From: Microbacterium sp. SORGH_AS_0862
GTDB taxonomy: Bacteria; Actinomycetota; Actinomycetes; Actinomycetales; Microbacteriaceae
Length of the DNA stretch: 64,000 nt
Direction: 5' to 3'
Assembly (NCBI RefSeq): GCF_030818795.1
Contig: NZ_JAUTAY010000001.1
Span: forward strand, 1 to 64,000
The translations under genes were made by a program, and so were the position numbers. Under the pieces are notes generated by a model. The model worked only from the letters and a program-made list of their open reading frames with translations, made no database searches and had not been told where the DNA came from. Below are positions 9,195-16,230 of this stretch, one piece after another. Within the stretch, counting starts at the first letter, position 1; each line of letters opens with the position of its first letter.

Positions 9195-10115
9195 GTGATC
9201 ATCGGTCTTTTCCCCGGGCAGGGTTCCCAGACGCCCGGGTTCCTCTCGCCCTGGCTGGAGCTGGACGGCGTCGCCGCCCGGCTCGACGAGCTCTCGGAGG
9301 CGGCACAGGTCGATCTCACCGCGGCGGGCACCGAGTGGGATGCCGATGCGATCCGTGACACGAAGGTCGCGCAGCCTCTCATCGTCGCGGCCGGCCTGAT
9401 CTCTTGGCACGCCCTCGTGGCGCGCGCGGCCGGACTTCCCACAGGTGTCGCCGGGCACTCGGTCGGCGAGGTCGCGGCACTCGCCGCATCCGGCGTGATC
9501 GACGACGTGTCGGCTCTGCGCCTGGTCGGTGTGCGCGGACGCGCGATGGCGGATGCGGCCGCGCAGGTCGAGACGGGCATGAGCGCCGTCCTCGGCGGCG
9601 ACGAAGAAGCCGTCCTCGCCCGTCTTGCCGAGCTCGATCTCACCCCGGCCAATTACAACGGCGGCGGTCAGATCGTCGCCGCCGGTGCGCTCGGTGCACT
9701 CAGCGACCTCGCCGCGGAAGCCCCTCGCGGCACCCGCGTCGTTCCTCTGCAGGTCGCCGGCGCATTCCACACGCGCTACATGCAGCCCGCCGTGGAGGCG
9801 CTCGCGGCCGCGGCCGCAGAGCTCACCGCATCCGACCCGACGCTCACCCTCTGGACGAACAAGGACGGCTCCGAGGTCGCTGACGGCGCCCGCGCGCTGG
9901 AACTGCTCGTGGGCCAGGTCGCCTCCCCGGTGCGCTGGGACCTCGACATGGCCGCCTTCGCGGAGGCGGGTGTCACCGGCCTGATCGAGTTCGCGCCCGC
10001 GGGCACCCTCACCGGTCTCGCCAAGCGCGGACTGCGCGGCGTTCCCGCCGTCGCCGTCAAGACCCCGGACGACCTGGATGCGGCCGTCGCGCTGCTCTCG
10101 GAGGAGAACGCATGA
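9195..10115 (+). CDS. fabD: Malonyl-CoA:ACP transacylase
   Basis: FabD moves malonyl groups from CoA to ACP for chain extension. The 306-residue chain shows GQGSQ near residues 8-12, the nucleophile serine in GHSVGE (Ser89) and the catalytic-histidine region AGAFHTRYM near residue 193. The length is normal for the family. GTG at 9195 has AGGA seven bases upstream (9184-9187). Its last codon overlaps the fabH start by 4 nt (ATGA), so translation is coupled. It is the first gene of fabD-fabH-acpP-fabF, the standard actinobacterial type II synthase cluster. Confidence 0.96.
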   Translation: MIIGLFPGQGSQTPGFLSPWLELDGVAARLDELSEAAQVDLTAAGTEWDADAIRDTKVAQPLIVAAGLISWHALVARAAGLPTGVAGHSVGEVAALAASGVIDDVSALRLVGVRGRAMADAAAQVETGMSAVLGGDEEAVLARLAELDLTPANYNGGGQIVAAGALGALSDLAAEAPRGTRVVPLQVAGAFHTRYMQPAVEALAAAAAELTASDPTLTLWTNKDGSEVADGARALELLVGQVASPVRWDLDMAAFAEAGVTGLIEFAPAGTLTGLAKRGLRGVPAVAVKTPDDLDAAVALLSEENA

Positions 10116-11116
10116 CCGCCCCCACCCTTCGCCAGACCACGGGTCCGCAGTACACGCGCATCCTCTCCTACGGCGCCGCCCGCGGAGAGAACGCCGTCCC
10201 CAACGAAGACCTCATCGAGCCGATCAACTCGAGCGACGAGTGGATCCGCCAGCGCACCGGGATCGTGACGCGCGTGCGTGCCGACGCGACCACGAGCGCC
10301 ACCGATCTCGCAACGATCGCCGCGAAGGAGGCCGTCGAGCGCTCCGGTGTCTCTCCCGAGCTGATCGACCTCGTCATCGTCGCGACGATCAGCAACGTCC
10401 GCCAGACGCCCTCGATGTCGGCCGTCGTCGCCGACCGGATCGGGGCGAACCCTGCGGCGGCGTACGACTCGAACGCCGCATGCGCGGGCTTCACCTACGG
10501 CGTCGCCCAGGCCGACGCTCTCATCCGCGCGGGCGTCGCGCACTACGCCGTCGTGATCGGCGCGGAGAAGCTCTCCGACGTCGTCGATCCCACCGACCGG
10601 ACGATCTCGTTCCTGCTCGGCGACGGCGCCGGTGCCGTCGTGATCGGTCCGAGCGACACCCCGGCGATCGGCCCCACCATCTGGGGATCCGACGGCTCAA
10701 AGGCGGATGCGGTGGGCATGGATGCCACGCTCGTCGAGTTCCGCGACGGTACCTCGCCCTGGCCCACGCTCCGTCAGGAGGGCCCGACGGTGTTCCGGTG
10801 GGCCGTCTGGGAGATGGTGAAGGTCGCACGTCAGGCCCTCGAGGAGGCCGGCGTCACCGCATCCGATCTCGCCGCTTTCGTGCCCCACCAGGCCAACATG
10901 CGCATCATCGACGAGTTCGCCAAGCAGCTGGGCCTGCCCGACACGGTCCTGATCGGCCGCGACATCGAGACCACGGGCAACACCTCTGCGGCATCCGTGC
11001 CCCTCGCCACCCATCGCCTGCTCGAAGAGCATCCCGAACTCAGCGGCGGCCTCGCACTCCAGATCGGCTTCGGTGCCGGTCTGGTGTTCGGCGCACAGGT
11101 CGTCGTGCTCCCGTGA
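10112..11116 (+). CDS. fabH: 3-oxoacyl-ACP synthase III (KAS III)
   Basis: FabH starts fatty-acid synthesis by condensing an acyl-CoA primer with malonyl-ACP. The 334 residues carry the Cys-His-Asn triad: Cys124 in NAACAGFTYG, His in VPHQANMRI and Asn in TGNTSAASVPL. Actinobacterial FabH commonly accepts branched primers, which would fit the iso/anteiso lipids of Microbacteriaceae; primer choice cannot be read from the sequence. It overlaps fabD by 4 nt. A 68-nt gap with its own promoter-like hexamer separates it from acpP. Confidence 0.96.
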   Translation: MTAPTLRQTTGPQYTRILSYGAARGENAVPNEDLIEPINSSDEWIRQRTGIVTRVRADATTSATDLATIAAKEAVERSGVSPELIDLVIVATISNVRQTPSMSAVVADRIGANPAAAYDSNAACAGFTYGVAQADALIRAGVAHYAVVIGAEKLSDVVDPTDRTISFLLGDGAGAVVIGPSDTPAIGPTIWGSDGSKADAVGMDATLVEFRDGTSPWPTLRQEGPTVFRWAVWEMVKVARQALEEAGVTASDLAAFVPHQANMRIIDEFAKQLGLPDTVLIGRDIETTGNTSAASVPLATHRLLEEHPELSGGLALQIGFGAGLVFGAQVVVLP

Positions 11117-11134
11117 GCCGAGACTCCGCGCCTC

Positions 11135-11140
11135 TAGACT
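11135..11140 (+). promoter_or_regulatory. Candidate internal -10 (TAGACT) upstream of acpP
   Basis: TAGACT lies 45 bp before the acpP start in the fabH-acpP gap. It is the same hexamer as in front of HIT and tRNA-Val in this window. No good -35 is seen 17 bp upstream. It could give extra acpP transcript beyond that from fabD. Confidence 0.4.
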
Positions 11141-11184
11141 GATTCGCGGTCAACGCCCCCAGCCATATCGAACAAGGAGACATC

Positions 11185-11433
11185 ATGGCTTTCACCACTG
11201 ACGAGGTCCTCGCCGGACTCGCCGAACTCATCACCGACGAGACCGGCATCTCGGCCGACGAGGTCGCGCTCGAGAAGTCCTTCACGGACGACCTCGACAT
11301 CGACTCGATCTCGATGATGACGATCGTCGTCAACGCCGAGGAGAAGTTCGGCGTCACCATCCCCGACGACGAGGTCAAGAACCTCAAGACCGTCGGCGAC
11401 GCCGTCACCTACATCACCTCGAACCAGGCGTGA
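11185..11433 (+). CDS. acpP: Acyl carrier protein
   Basis: This 82-residue acidic protein carries growing acyl chains on a 4'-phosphopantetheine arm. The attachment serine is Ser41 in LDIDSISMM, in the usual helix II start context (the classical DSL motif reads DSI here). The ATG at 11185 follows AAGGAG closely, one of the strongest ribosome-binding sites in the window. It has its own candidate promoter upstream and a perfect hairpin downstream, both of which would help make ACP more abundant than the condensing enzymes on either side. Confidence 0.97.
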   Translation: MAFTTDEVLAGLAELITDETGISADEVALEKSFTDDLDIDSISMMTIVVNAEEKFGVTIPDDEVKNLKTVGDAVTYITSNQA

Positions 11434-11439
11434 CCCCCT

Positions 11440-11466
11440 GCGGTGGGGGCGCCGAGCCCCCACCGC
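11440..11466 (+). terminator. Strong hairpin between acpP and fabF (attenuator or 3' stabiliser)
   Basis: GCGGTGGGGGC (11440-11450) and its exact complement (11456-11466) form an 11-bp stem with a 5-nt loop, 6 nt after the acpP stop and 22 nt before fabF. No U-run follows, so it more likely causes partial termination or protects the 3' end of acpP mRNA than full termination. Confidence 0.6.
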
Positions 11467-11488
11467 CACCCCGACTCGGAGACCGAAC

Positions 11489-12727
11489 ATGAGCACCGCC
11501 CGCATCGTCGTCACCGGCATCGGAACCTCCTCCCCCCTCGGAGGAACCGCCCCCGAAAGCTGGTCCGCCCTGCTGAACGGAGAGTCCGGCACCCGCACTC
11601 TCGAGCACGACTGGGTGGAGCAGTACTCCCTCCCGGTGACGTTCGCCGCCGAGGCGAAGGTCCGCCCTGAGGAGGTGCTGGAGCGGCCGATCGCCAAGCG
11701 GCTCGACCCGTCTTCGCAGTTCGCCCTCATCGCGGCCAAGGAAGCCTGGGCGGATGCCGGTGCGCCCGACGTCGCCCCGGAGCGTCTCGGCGTCGACTTC
11801 GCCACCGGAATCGGAGGCGTGTGGACCCTCCTGGACGCCTGGGACACCCTCCGGGAGAAGGGCCCTCGTCGCGTCATGCCGATGACGGTTCCGATGCTCA
11901 TGCCCAACGCGGCGGCCGGGAACCTTTCGCTTCACTTCGGCGCACGCGCGTTCGCGCGCACCGTCGCGAGCGCGTGCGCGTCCAGCACGGAATCCATCGT
12001 CAACGCGATCGAGCACCTGCGCGACGGCCTCGCCGACGTCATCATCGCCGGTGGAACCGAATCGGCCATCCACCCGATCACGATCGCGTCGTTCGCCTCC
12101 ATGCAGGCGCTCTCCAAGCGCAACGACGACCCCGCCACGGCATCGCGCCCGACCAGCATCGACCGCGACGGGTTCGTGATGGGCGAAGGTGCCGCGGCTC
12201 TCATCCTCGAGACCGAAGAGCACGCTCGCGCGCGCGGCGCGAAGATCTACGCGTACGTGGCCGGCGGCGGCGTCACGGCCGACTCGTACCACATCACCGC
12301 CAACGACCCCGAGGGCGCGGGCGCCGCGCGGGCGGTGGGGCTTGCGCTCGCCATGGCCGACGCGTCCGTGGACGACGTGACCCACATCAACGCGCACGCC
12401 ACCTCGACACCCGTCGGCGATCCCAACGAGTACACCGCACTCAAGGCCGTCTTCGGCGACCGCATCGACGACATCCCCGTGTCGGCGACGAAGGCGTCCA
12501 CGGGCCACCTTCTCGGCGGCACCGGCGCTCTCGAGGCGATCTTCACGATCCTCGCGATCAGCGAGCGGCAGGCACCGCCGACGATCAACATCACGGAACA
12601 GGATCCCGCCGTCCCCTTCCGCGTGTCCGGCTCGGTCCAGTCGCTGGGCGCCGGCGATCAGCTCGCGATCAGCAACTCGTTCGGCTTCGGCGGACACAAC
12701 GCGGTCGTCGCGTTCTCGAACACCTGA
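11489..12727 (+). CDS. fabF: 3-oxoacyl-ACP synthase II (KAS II)
   Basis: FabF extends acyl-ACP by condensation with malonyl-ACP. The 412-residue chain has the triad at Cys163 (SACASST), His303 (INAHATSTPVGD) and His340 (STGHLLGGTG), the same numbers as in the Escherichia coli enzyme. ATG at 11489 opens MSTARIVVTGIGT. It is the last gene of the fab cluster and is followed within 14 nt by a strong terminator. No accessory desaturase or regulator follows. Confidence 0.96.
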   Translation: MSTARIVVTGIGTSSPLGGTAPESWSALLNGESGTRTLEHDWVEQYSLPVTFAAEAKVRPEEVLERPIAKRLDPSSQFALIAAKEAWADAGAPDVAPERLGVDFATGIGGVWTLLDAWDTLREKGPRRVMPMTVPMLMPNAAAGNLSLHFGARAFARTVASACASSTESIVNAIEHLRDGLADVIIAGGTESAIHPITIASFASMQALSKRNDDPATASRPTSIDRDGFVMGEGAAALILETEEHARARGAKIYAYVAGGGVTADSYHITANDPEGAGAARAVGLALAMADASVDDVTHINAHATSTPVGDPNEYTALKAVFGDRIDDIPVSATKASTGHLLGGTGALEAIFTILAISERQAPPTINITEQDPAVPFRVSGSVQSLGAGDQLAISNSFGFGGHNAVVAFSNT

Positions 12728-12740
12728 ACCCTCACGCCGA

Positions 12741-12772
12741 AAGGCCCGGAGAGCAACCGCTCTCCGGGCCTT
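12741..12772 (+). terminator. Rho-independent-type terminator of the fab operon
   Basis: A perfect 13-bp stem (12741-12753 with 12760-12772) begins AAGGCCCGGAGAG and encloses a 6-nt loop. It lies 14 nt after the fabF stop. Only two Ts end the stem, the usual weak tail in high-GC actinobacteria. From here to 12861 I see nothing else. Confidence 0.85.
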
Positions 12773-12861
12773 CGTCGTATCGGGCGGCGGTGCGCCTTCC
12801 CAGCGCCGGGACGAGGTCGACCGGCATCCGGTAGCAGCGCTCCCGCCGCCCGAGGTCTTGG

Positions 12862-13365
12862 TCAGCCGACCTTGTGCAGCCACACCACCGGGGCATCGTC
12901 ACCGGCCTGACGGAACGGCTCCAGCTCTTCGTCCCACGCTCCGCCCAGGGCGACGCTGAGCTCGCGCTGCAACTCGGCCGCATCCCCCGCGGCGAGCTCC
13001 ATCGCGTAGCGAATGCGGTCCTCCCCGATCACCACGTTGCCGGCGGTGTCGGTCTGCGCGAAGTGCACGCCGAGGTCCGGCGTGTGCATCCACCGACCGC
13101 CGTCGCTGCGGGCACTCGGATCCTCGGAGACCTCGAAGCGCAAGTGCTCCCAGCCGTGCATCGCACTGGCGAGCGCCGCTCCGGTTCCGTTGGGAGCCTC
13201 CCAGTAGAACTCGGCGCGGCGACTGCCCGGCAGTACCGGCTGATCGGACCACTCGAAGTTGACGGCGCGCCCGAGCACACGCCCGACAGCCCACTCGAGG
13301 TGGGGACACAACGCCCGTGGCGCCGAGTGGATGAACACCACTCCGCGCGCCATGTGTGCAGCCAT
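12862..13365 (-). CDS. DUF3145 family protein
   Basis: This 167-residue soluble protein is recognisable from MARGVVFIHSAPRALCPHLEWAVG and WEAPNGTGAALASAM as the actinobacterial DUF3145 family, for which no function is established. I chose ATG at 13365 rather than the ATG at 13380, because GGAGAGAGA stands immediately in front of it. It is transcribed convergently with fabF, and its neighbourhood to the fab genes recurs in related genera. It has the best sigma-70-like promoter in this window, so it is probably well expressed. No membrane segment, signal peptide or catalytic motif is visible. Confidence 0.9.
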   Translation of the reverse strand: MAAHMARGVVFIHSAPRALCPHLEWAVGRVLGRAVNFEWSDQPVLPGSRRAEFYWEAPNGTGAALASAMHGWEHLRFEVSEDPSARSDGGRWMHTPDLGVHFAQTDTAGNVVIGEDRIRYAMELAAGDAAELQRELSVALGGAWDEELEPFRQAGDDAPVVWLHKVG

Positions 13366-13444
13366 TCTCTCTCCGATCATCAGGTGCGTCTTCCCCTACG
13401 ACCTGACTCGGTGGACGAGCTGCGGATATGCGGTTGTCCCGGCC

Positions 13445-13473
13445 ATTATCTCCGGCCCACCCGAGAATCACAA
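13445..13473 (-). promoter_or_regulatory. Promoter of the DUF3145 gene
   Basis: On the reverse strand TTGTGA (13468-13473) is followed by a 17-nt spacer and GATAAT (13445-13450). Both hexamers are close to the vegetative consensus and the spacing is ideal. The 5' untranslated region would be about 70 nt. Confidence 0.75.
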
Positions 13474-13607
13474 GTCTGTAACTCTCTGGAAGTCCGCGCG
13501 CCACCGAGCGGGTCGAGCGGACTTCCGTCAGCTGTCCTGCCTGCGCGGCGCCAGGACGCGCTTTGCTGGGAGAGCGCGTCCGTCGTGGGGCGCAGGAAGG
13601 GCGAGAC

Positions 13608-15230
13608 ATGATCGAGGCACCCGACCCGGCGACCGTCCCGGTCGCGCCCGCGCGCGTGGGCGCGCTCGCGCCGCTCACCGTGCCCGCGTTCCGCGCCCTG
13701 TGGATCGCGGCCCTGATCAGCAACATCGGCAGCTGGATGCAGACAGTCGGGGCGCAGTGGTTCCTCGTGGAACAGCACAGTTCCCCTCTGCTCATCGCTC
13801 TCGTGCAGACCGCGAGCGCCGCGCCCGTCCTTCTGCTGGGGATACCAGCGGGCGTGATCGGTGAACTTCTGAACCGACGAACCCTGCTGATCTGGGTGCA
13901 GGCCACGCAGGTCGTCATCGGGGGCGTGCTGGTCGTCCTCACGATGACCGGTGAGATGTCGCCCTATCTGCTGCTCGCGCTGACCCTCGTGCTCGGGGCG
14001 GCCTCAGCTGTGCAGTTGCCCGCGTACGGCGCGATCTCCGCCGAGATCGTACCGACGCCCTTCATCCCCAACGCGGCGTCGCTCAGCTCGATATCGGTCA
14101 ACGTCGCACGGGCGATCGGTCCCGCGATCGCAGGAGCCTTGGTCTCGCTGCTCGGTGTCGCCTTCGTCTTCGCCCTGAACGCCGCATCCTTCGCGGTCTT
14201 CCTGGTGGTCCTGCTGGCGTGGCGCGGGTACCGGCCCTGCGCGCACGGGTTCGAGCCCTTCCTGGATGCCACCCGAGCGGGCGTGCGATACGTCCGCAAC
14301 GCGGGGATCATCCGTGCGCTTTACCTGCGCCTGGGGCTCTTCATCGTGCCCGCGTCGGCGCTGTACGCGCTTCTGCCGCTGCTCGCGACGGAGCGCCTCG
14401 GTCTCGACGCCACGGGGTACGGAGTGCTCCTCGCCGGCGTCGGGGCGGGGTCCATCGTGGGCGCCTTCACGATGCCGCGCGTGCGAGACGCGATCGGGGT
14501 GAACCGCACCGTGCTACTGTGCGCCCTCGCCTTCGGAGCCAGCATGGTCGGCACCGCCGTCTCTCCCTGGGCCCCGCTCACCGTCGTGATCCTGGCCGCG
14601 GGCGGTGCGGGGTGGATCGGTGTGATCGCGACCCTCAACGGCGCGGTACAGTCCTTCCTCCCCACGTGGGTGCGCACACGCGGGCTCTCGATCTATCAGA
14701 TGGTGCTGTTCGGCTCGACCGCGGCGGGATCCGCGCTCGCGGGTGCCGTGGCCGGCTGGATCGGATCGGTCACGGCTTGTCTGGCGGCGGGGGTTCTCGT
14801 CGTCCTGGTGGCGCTGACCCAGCTCGCGATCCCGCTCGCGGCGACGGGAGACATCGCCCGTGGTCGTGGAGAGCTCCCCCTGCCCCAGCTCGATTCGGAT
14901 GCGGACATCGATGAGAACGCGCAGACGCTCGTTCTCGTGCGCTACCGGGTGGACGAGGGACGCCGGGAGGAGTTCCTGAGTCGGATGGCGCTCGTCGAGC
15001 ACAGCCGACGTCGAACAGGGGCGCGGAGCTGGACGCTGTACGCCGACCGGGAAGAGCCTGGCCTGCTCGTGGAGGCCTTCGACGTCGGTAGCTGGCGCGA
15101 GCACCTGAGCCAGCATGCCGAGAGGCTCACGGGATATGACCAGAAGGTCATTCACGACGCGCAGATGCTCGCACTGTCGGTCGACACCGAGCATCTGATC
15201 GCAACCGGTCCCGCGTCGCGCTCCGCGTGA
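13608..15230 (+). CDS. MFS exporter (MFS_3/TES family) with C-terminal monooxygenase-like domain
   Basis: This 540-residue protein has about twelve membrane segments in residues 20-430, of the MFS_3 (enterobactin-exporter-like, transmembrane secretion effector) family: APLTVPAFRALWIAALISNIGSW is the typical first helix. Residues about 439-520 form a separate soluble domain (VLVRYRVDEGRREEFLSRM ... SRRRTGARSW) that looks like a dimeric antibiotic-biosynthesis-monooxygenase fold, cytoplasmic if the topology is standard. I chose ATG at 13608, behind AGGAAGG, instead of an upstream in-frame start. It is a single-gene unit facing a D-Ala ligase gene. A drug or siderophore export role is a family-level inference. 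Confidence 0.85.
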   Translation: MIEAPDPATVPVAPARVGALAPLTVPAFRALWIAALISNIGSWMQTVGAQWFLVEQHSSPLLIALVQTASAAPVLLLGIPAGVIGELLNRRTLLIWVQATQVVIGGVLVVLTMTGEMSPYLLLALTLVLGAASAVQLPAYGAISAEIVPTPFIPNAASLSSISVNVARAIGPAIAGALVSLLGVAFVFALNAASFAVFLVVLLAWRGYRPCAHGFEPFLDATRAGVRYVRNAGIIRALYLRLGLFIVPASALYALLPLLATERLGLDATGYGVLLAGVGAGSIVGAFTMPRVRDAIGVNRTVLLCALAFGASMVGTAVSPWAPLTVVILAAGGAGWIGVIATLNGAVQSFLPTWVRTRGLSIYQMVLFGSTAAGSALAGAVAGWIGSVTACLAAGVLVVLVALTQLAIPLAATGDIARGRGELPLPQLDSDADIDENAQTLVLVRYRVDEGRREEFLSRMALVEHSRRRTGARSWTLYADREEPGLLVEAFDVGSWREHLSQHAERLTGYDQKVIHDAQMLALSVDTEHLIATGPASRSA

Positions 15231-15270
15231 CCTGAGGTACTTCCCCGAGCAGGGGCGACCGGTCAGCCGC

Positions 15271-16230
15271 TCACCGTGCGACGGCTGCGTCGAGCAGCTG
15301 GCCGATCAGAGCCGAGTAACCGAGCCCGACGGCGGCGTACATGCGGGGCACTTGCGAGTGCTCGGTCAGTCCCGGCGTGGTGTTCACCTCGTTGAGCACG
15401 ACGCCGCGACCGGTGACGAAGAAATCGAAACGTGCGACACCCGCACATCCGAGTGCATCGTAGAGACGCACCGCATCCCGCTCCAGGATCTCCAACTCGT
15501 CCGACGTCACGCGGGCGGGGAGGATGAACGGCGCGCTGCCGTCGTACTTCGCGGCGTGGTCGAAAACGGCCCGATCGGCGACGGCGATCTCCAGCGGCTC
15601 GCCGACCCGCAGTGCGCCCGAGGGTCCACGGAACACGGCGATGTCCACCTCTCGCCCGGTGATGTAGGGCTCCACCAGCACACTGCTCCCCGCGCAGCGC
15701 GCCCGTTCGATCGCAACCGCCAGCTCCGCCGCGTCCGAGACCAGCGACACGCCGTTGCTCGAGCCGCCCGACGTCGGCTTCACCACGAAGGGCGTAGCGA
15801 GGGGAACGGTCGGCACCGCGTCACCCGGCTCGATCAGGATTCCCGGTGCCGTCGCCACCCCGAGGGCACCGGCGACGAGCTTCATCGCCCACTTGTCCAT
15901 CGCCAAGGCACCCGCCCGCACCGGCGAACCCGCGAACGGGACACCCAGCATCGTGAGAAGGCCGGCGATCGCACCATCCTCGCCGTTCACCCCGTGCAGG
16001 ACCGGGAAGACGACGTCGCAGCCGTCGAGCAGGCGCACGGCATCGGTGGGCGCGAGCGGCCCGTCGACTGACCGCCACTGCCCACCGCGCTCGATGGACA
16101 GCTCGCATACCTCGTCGCCGAGCTCACGCGCCGCACGCGCCACCGAGGCCGCCGACGCGAGCGACACATCGTGCTCGTCGTTCGCTCCGCCACCGATGAC
16201 CACGACCCTTCGCTGCCGGAATGTCGTCAT
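15271..16230 (-). CDS. D-alanine-D-alanine ligase family protein (ATP-grasp)
   Basis: This 319-residue enzyme is shorter than standard Ddl (about 350-370). It contains EHDVS near residue 19, LHGVNGEDGAIAG (79-90), VVKPTSGGSSNGV (149-161) and the metal/ATP region VLNEVNTTPGLT (278-289). The omega-loop reads FDHAAKYDG: Lys228-Tyr229, diagnostic for D-Ala-D-Ala type ligases, are kept, but the next residue is Asp where Leu is usual. VanA-type D-lactate ligases have a different loop, so D-Ala-D-Lac activity is unlikely; D-Ala-D-Ser or another acceptor is possible. Its ATG directly follows the stop of the racemase gene (TGAATG), with GGAAGGA as ribosome-binding site. The pair may supply a dedicated D-amino-acid dipeptide. 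Confidence 0.85.
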   Translation of the reverse strand: MTTFRQRRVVVIGGGANDEHDVSLASAASVARAARELGDEVCELSIERGGQWRSVDGPLAPTDAVRLLDGCDVVFPVLHGVNGEDGAIAGLLTMLGVPFAGSPVRAGALAMDKWAMKLVAGALGVATAPGILIEPGDAVPTVPLATPFVVKPTSGGSSNGVSLVSDAAELAVAIERARCAGSSVLVEPYITGREVDIAVFRGPSGALRVGEPLEIAVADRAVFDHAAKYDGSAPFILPARVTSDELEILERDAVRLYDALGCAGVARFDFFVTGRGVVLNEVNTTPGLTEHSQVPRMYAAVGLGYSALIGQLLDAAVAR

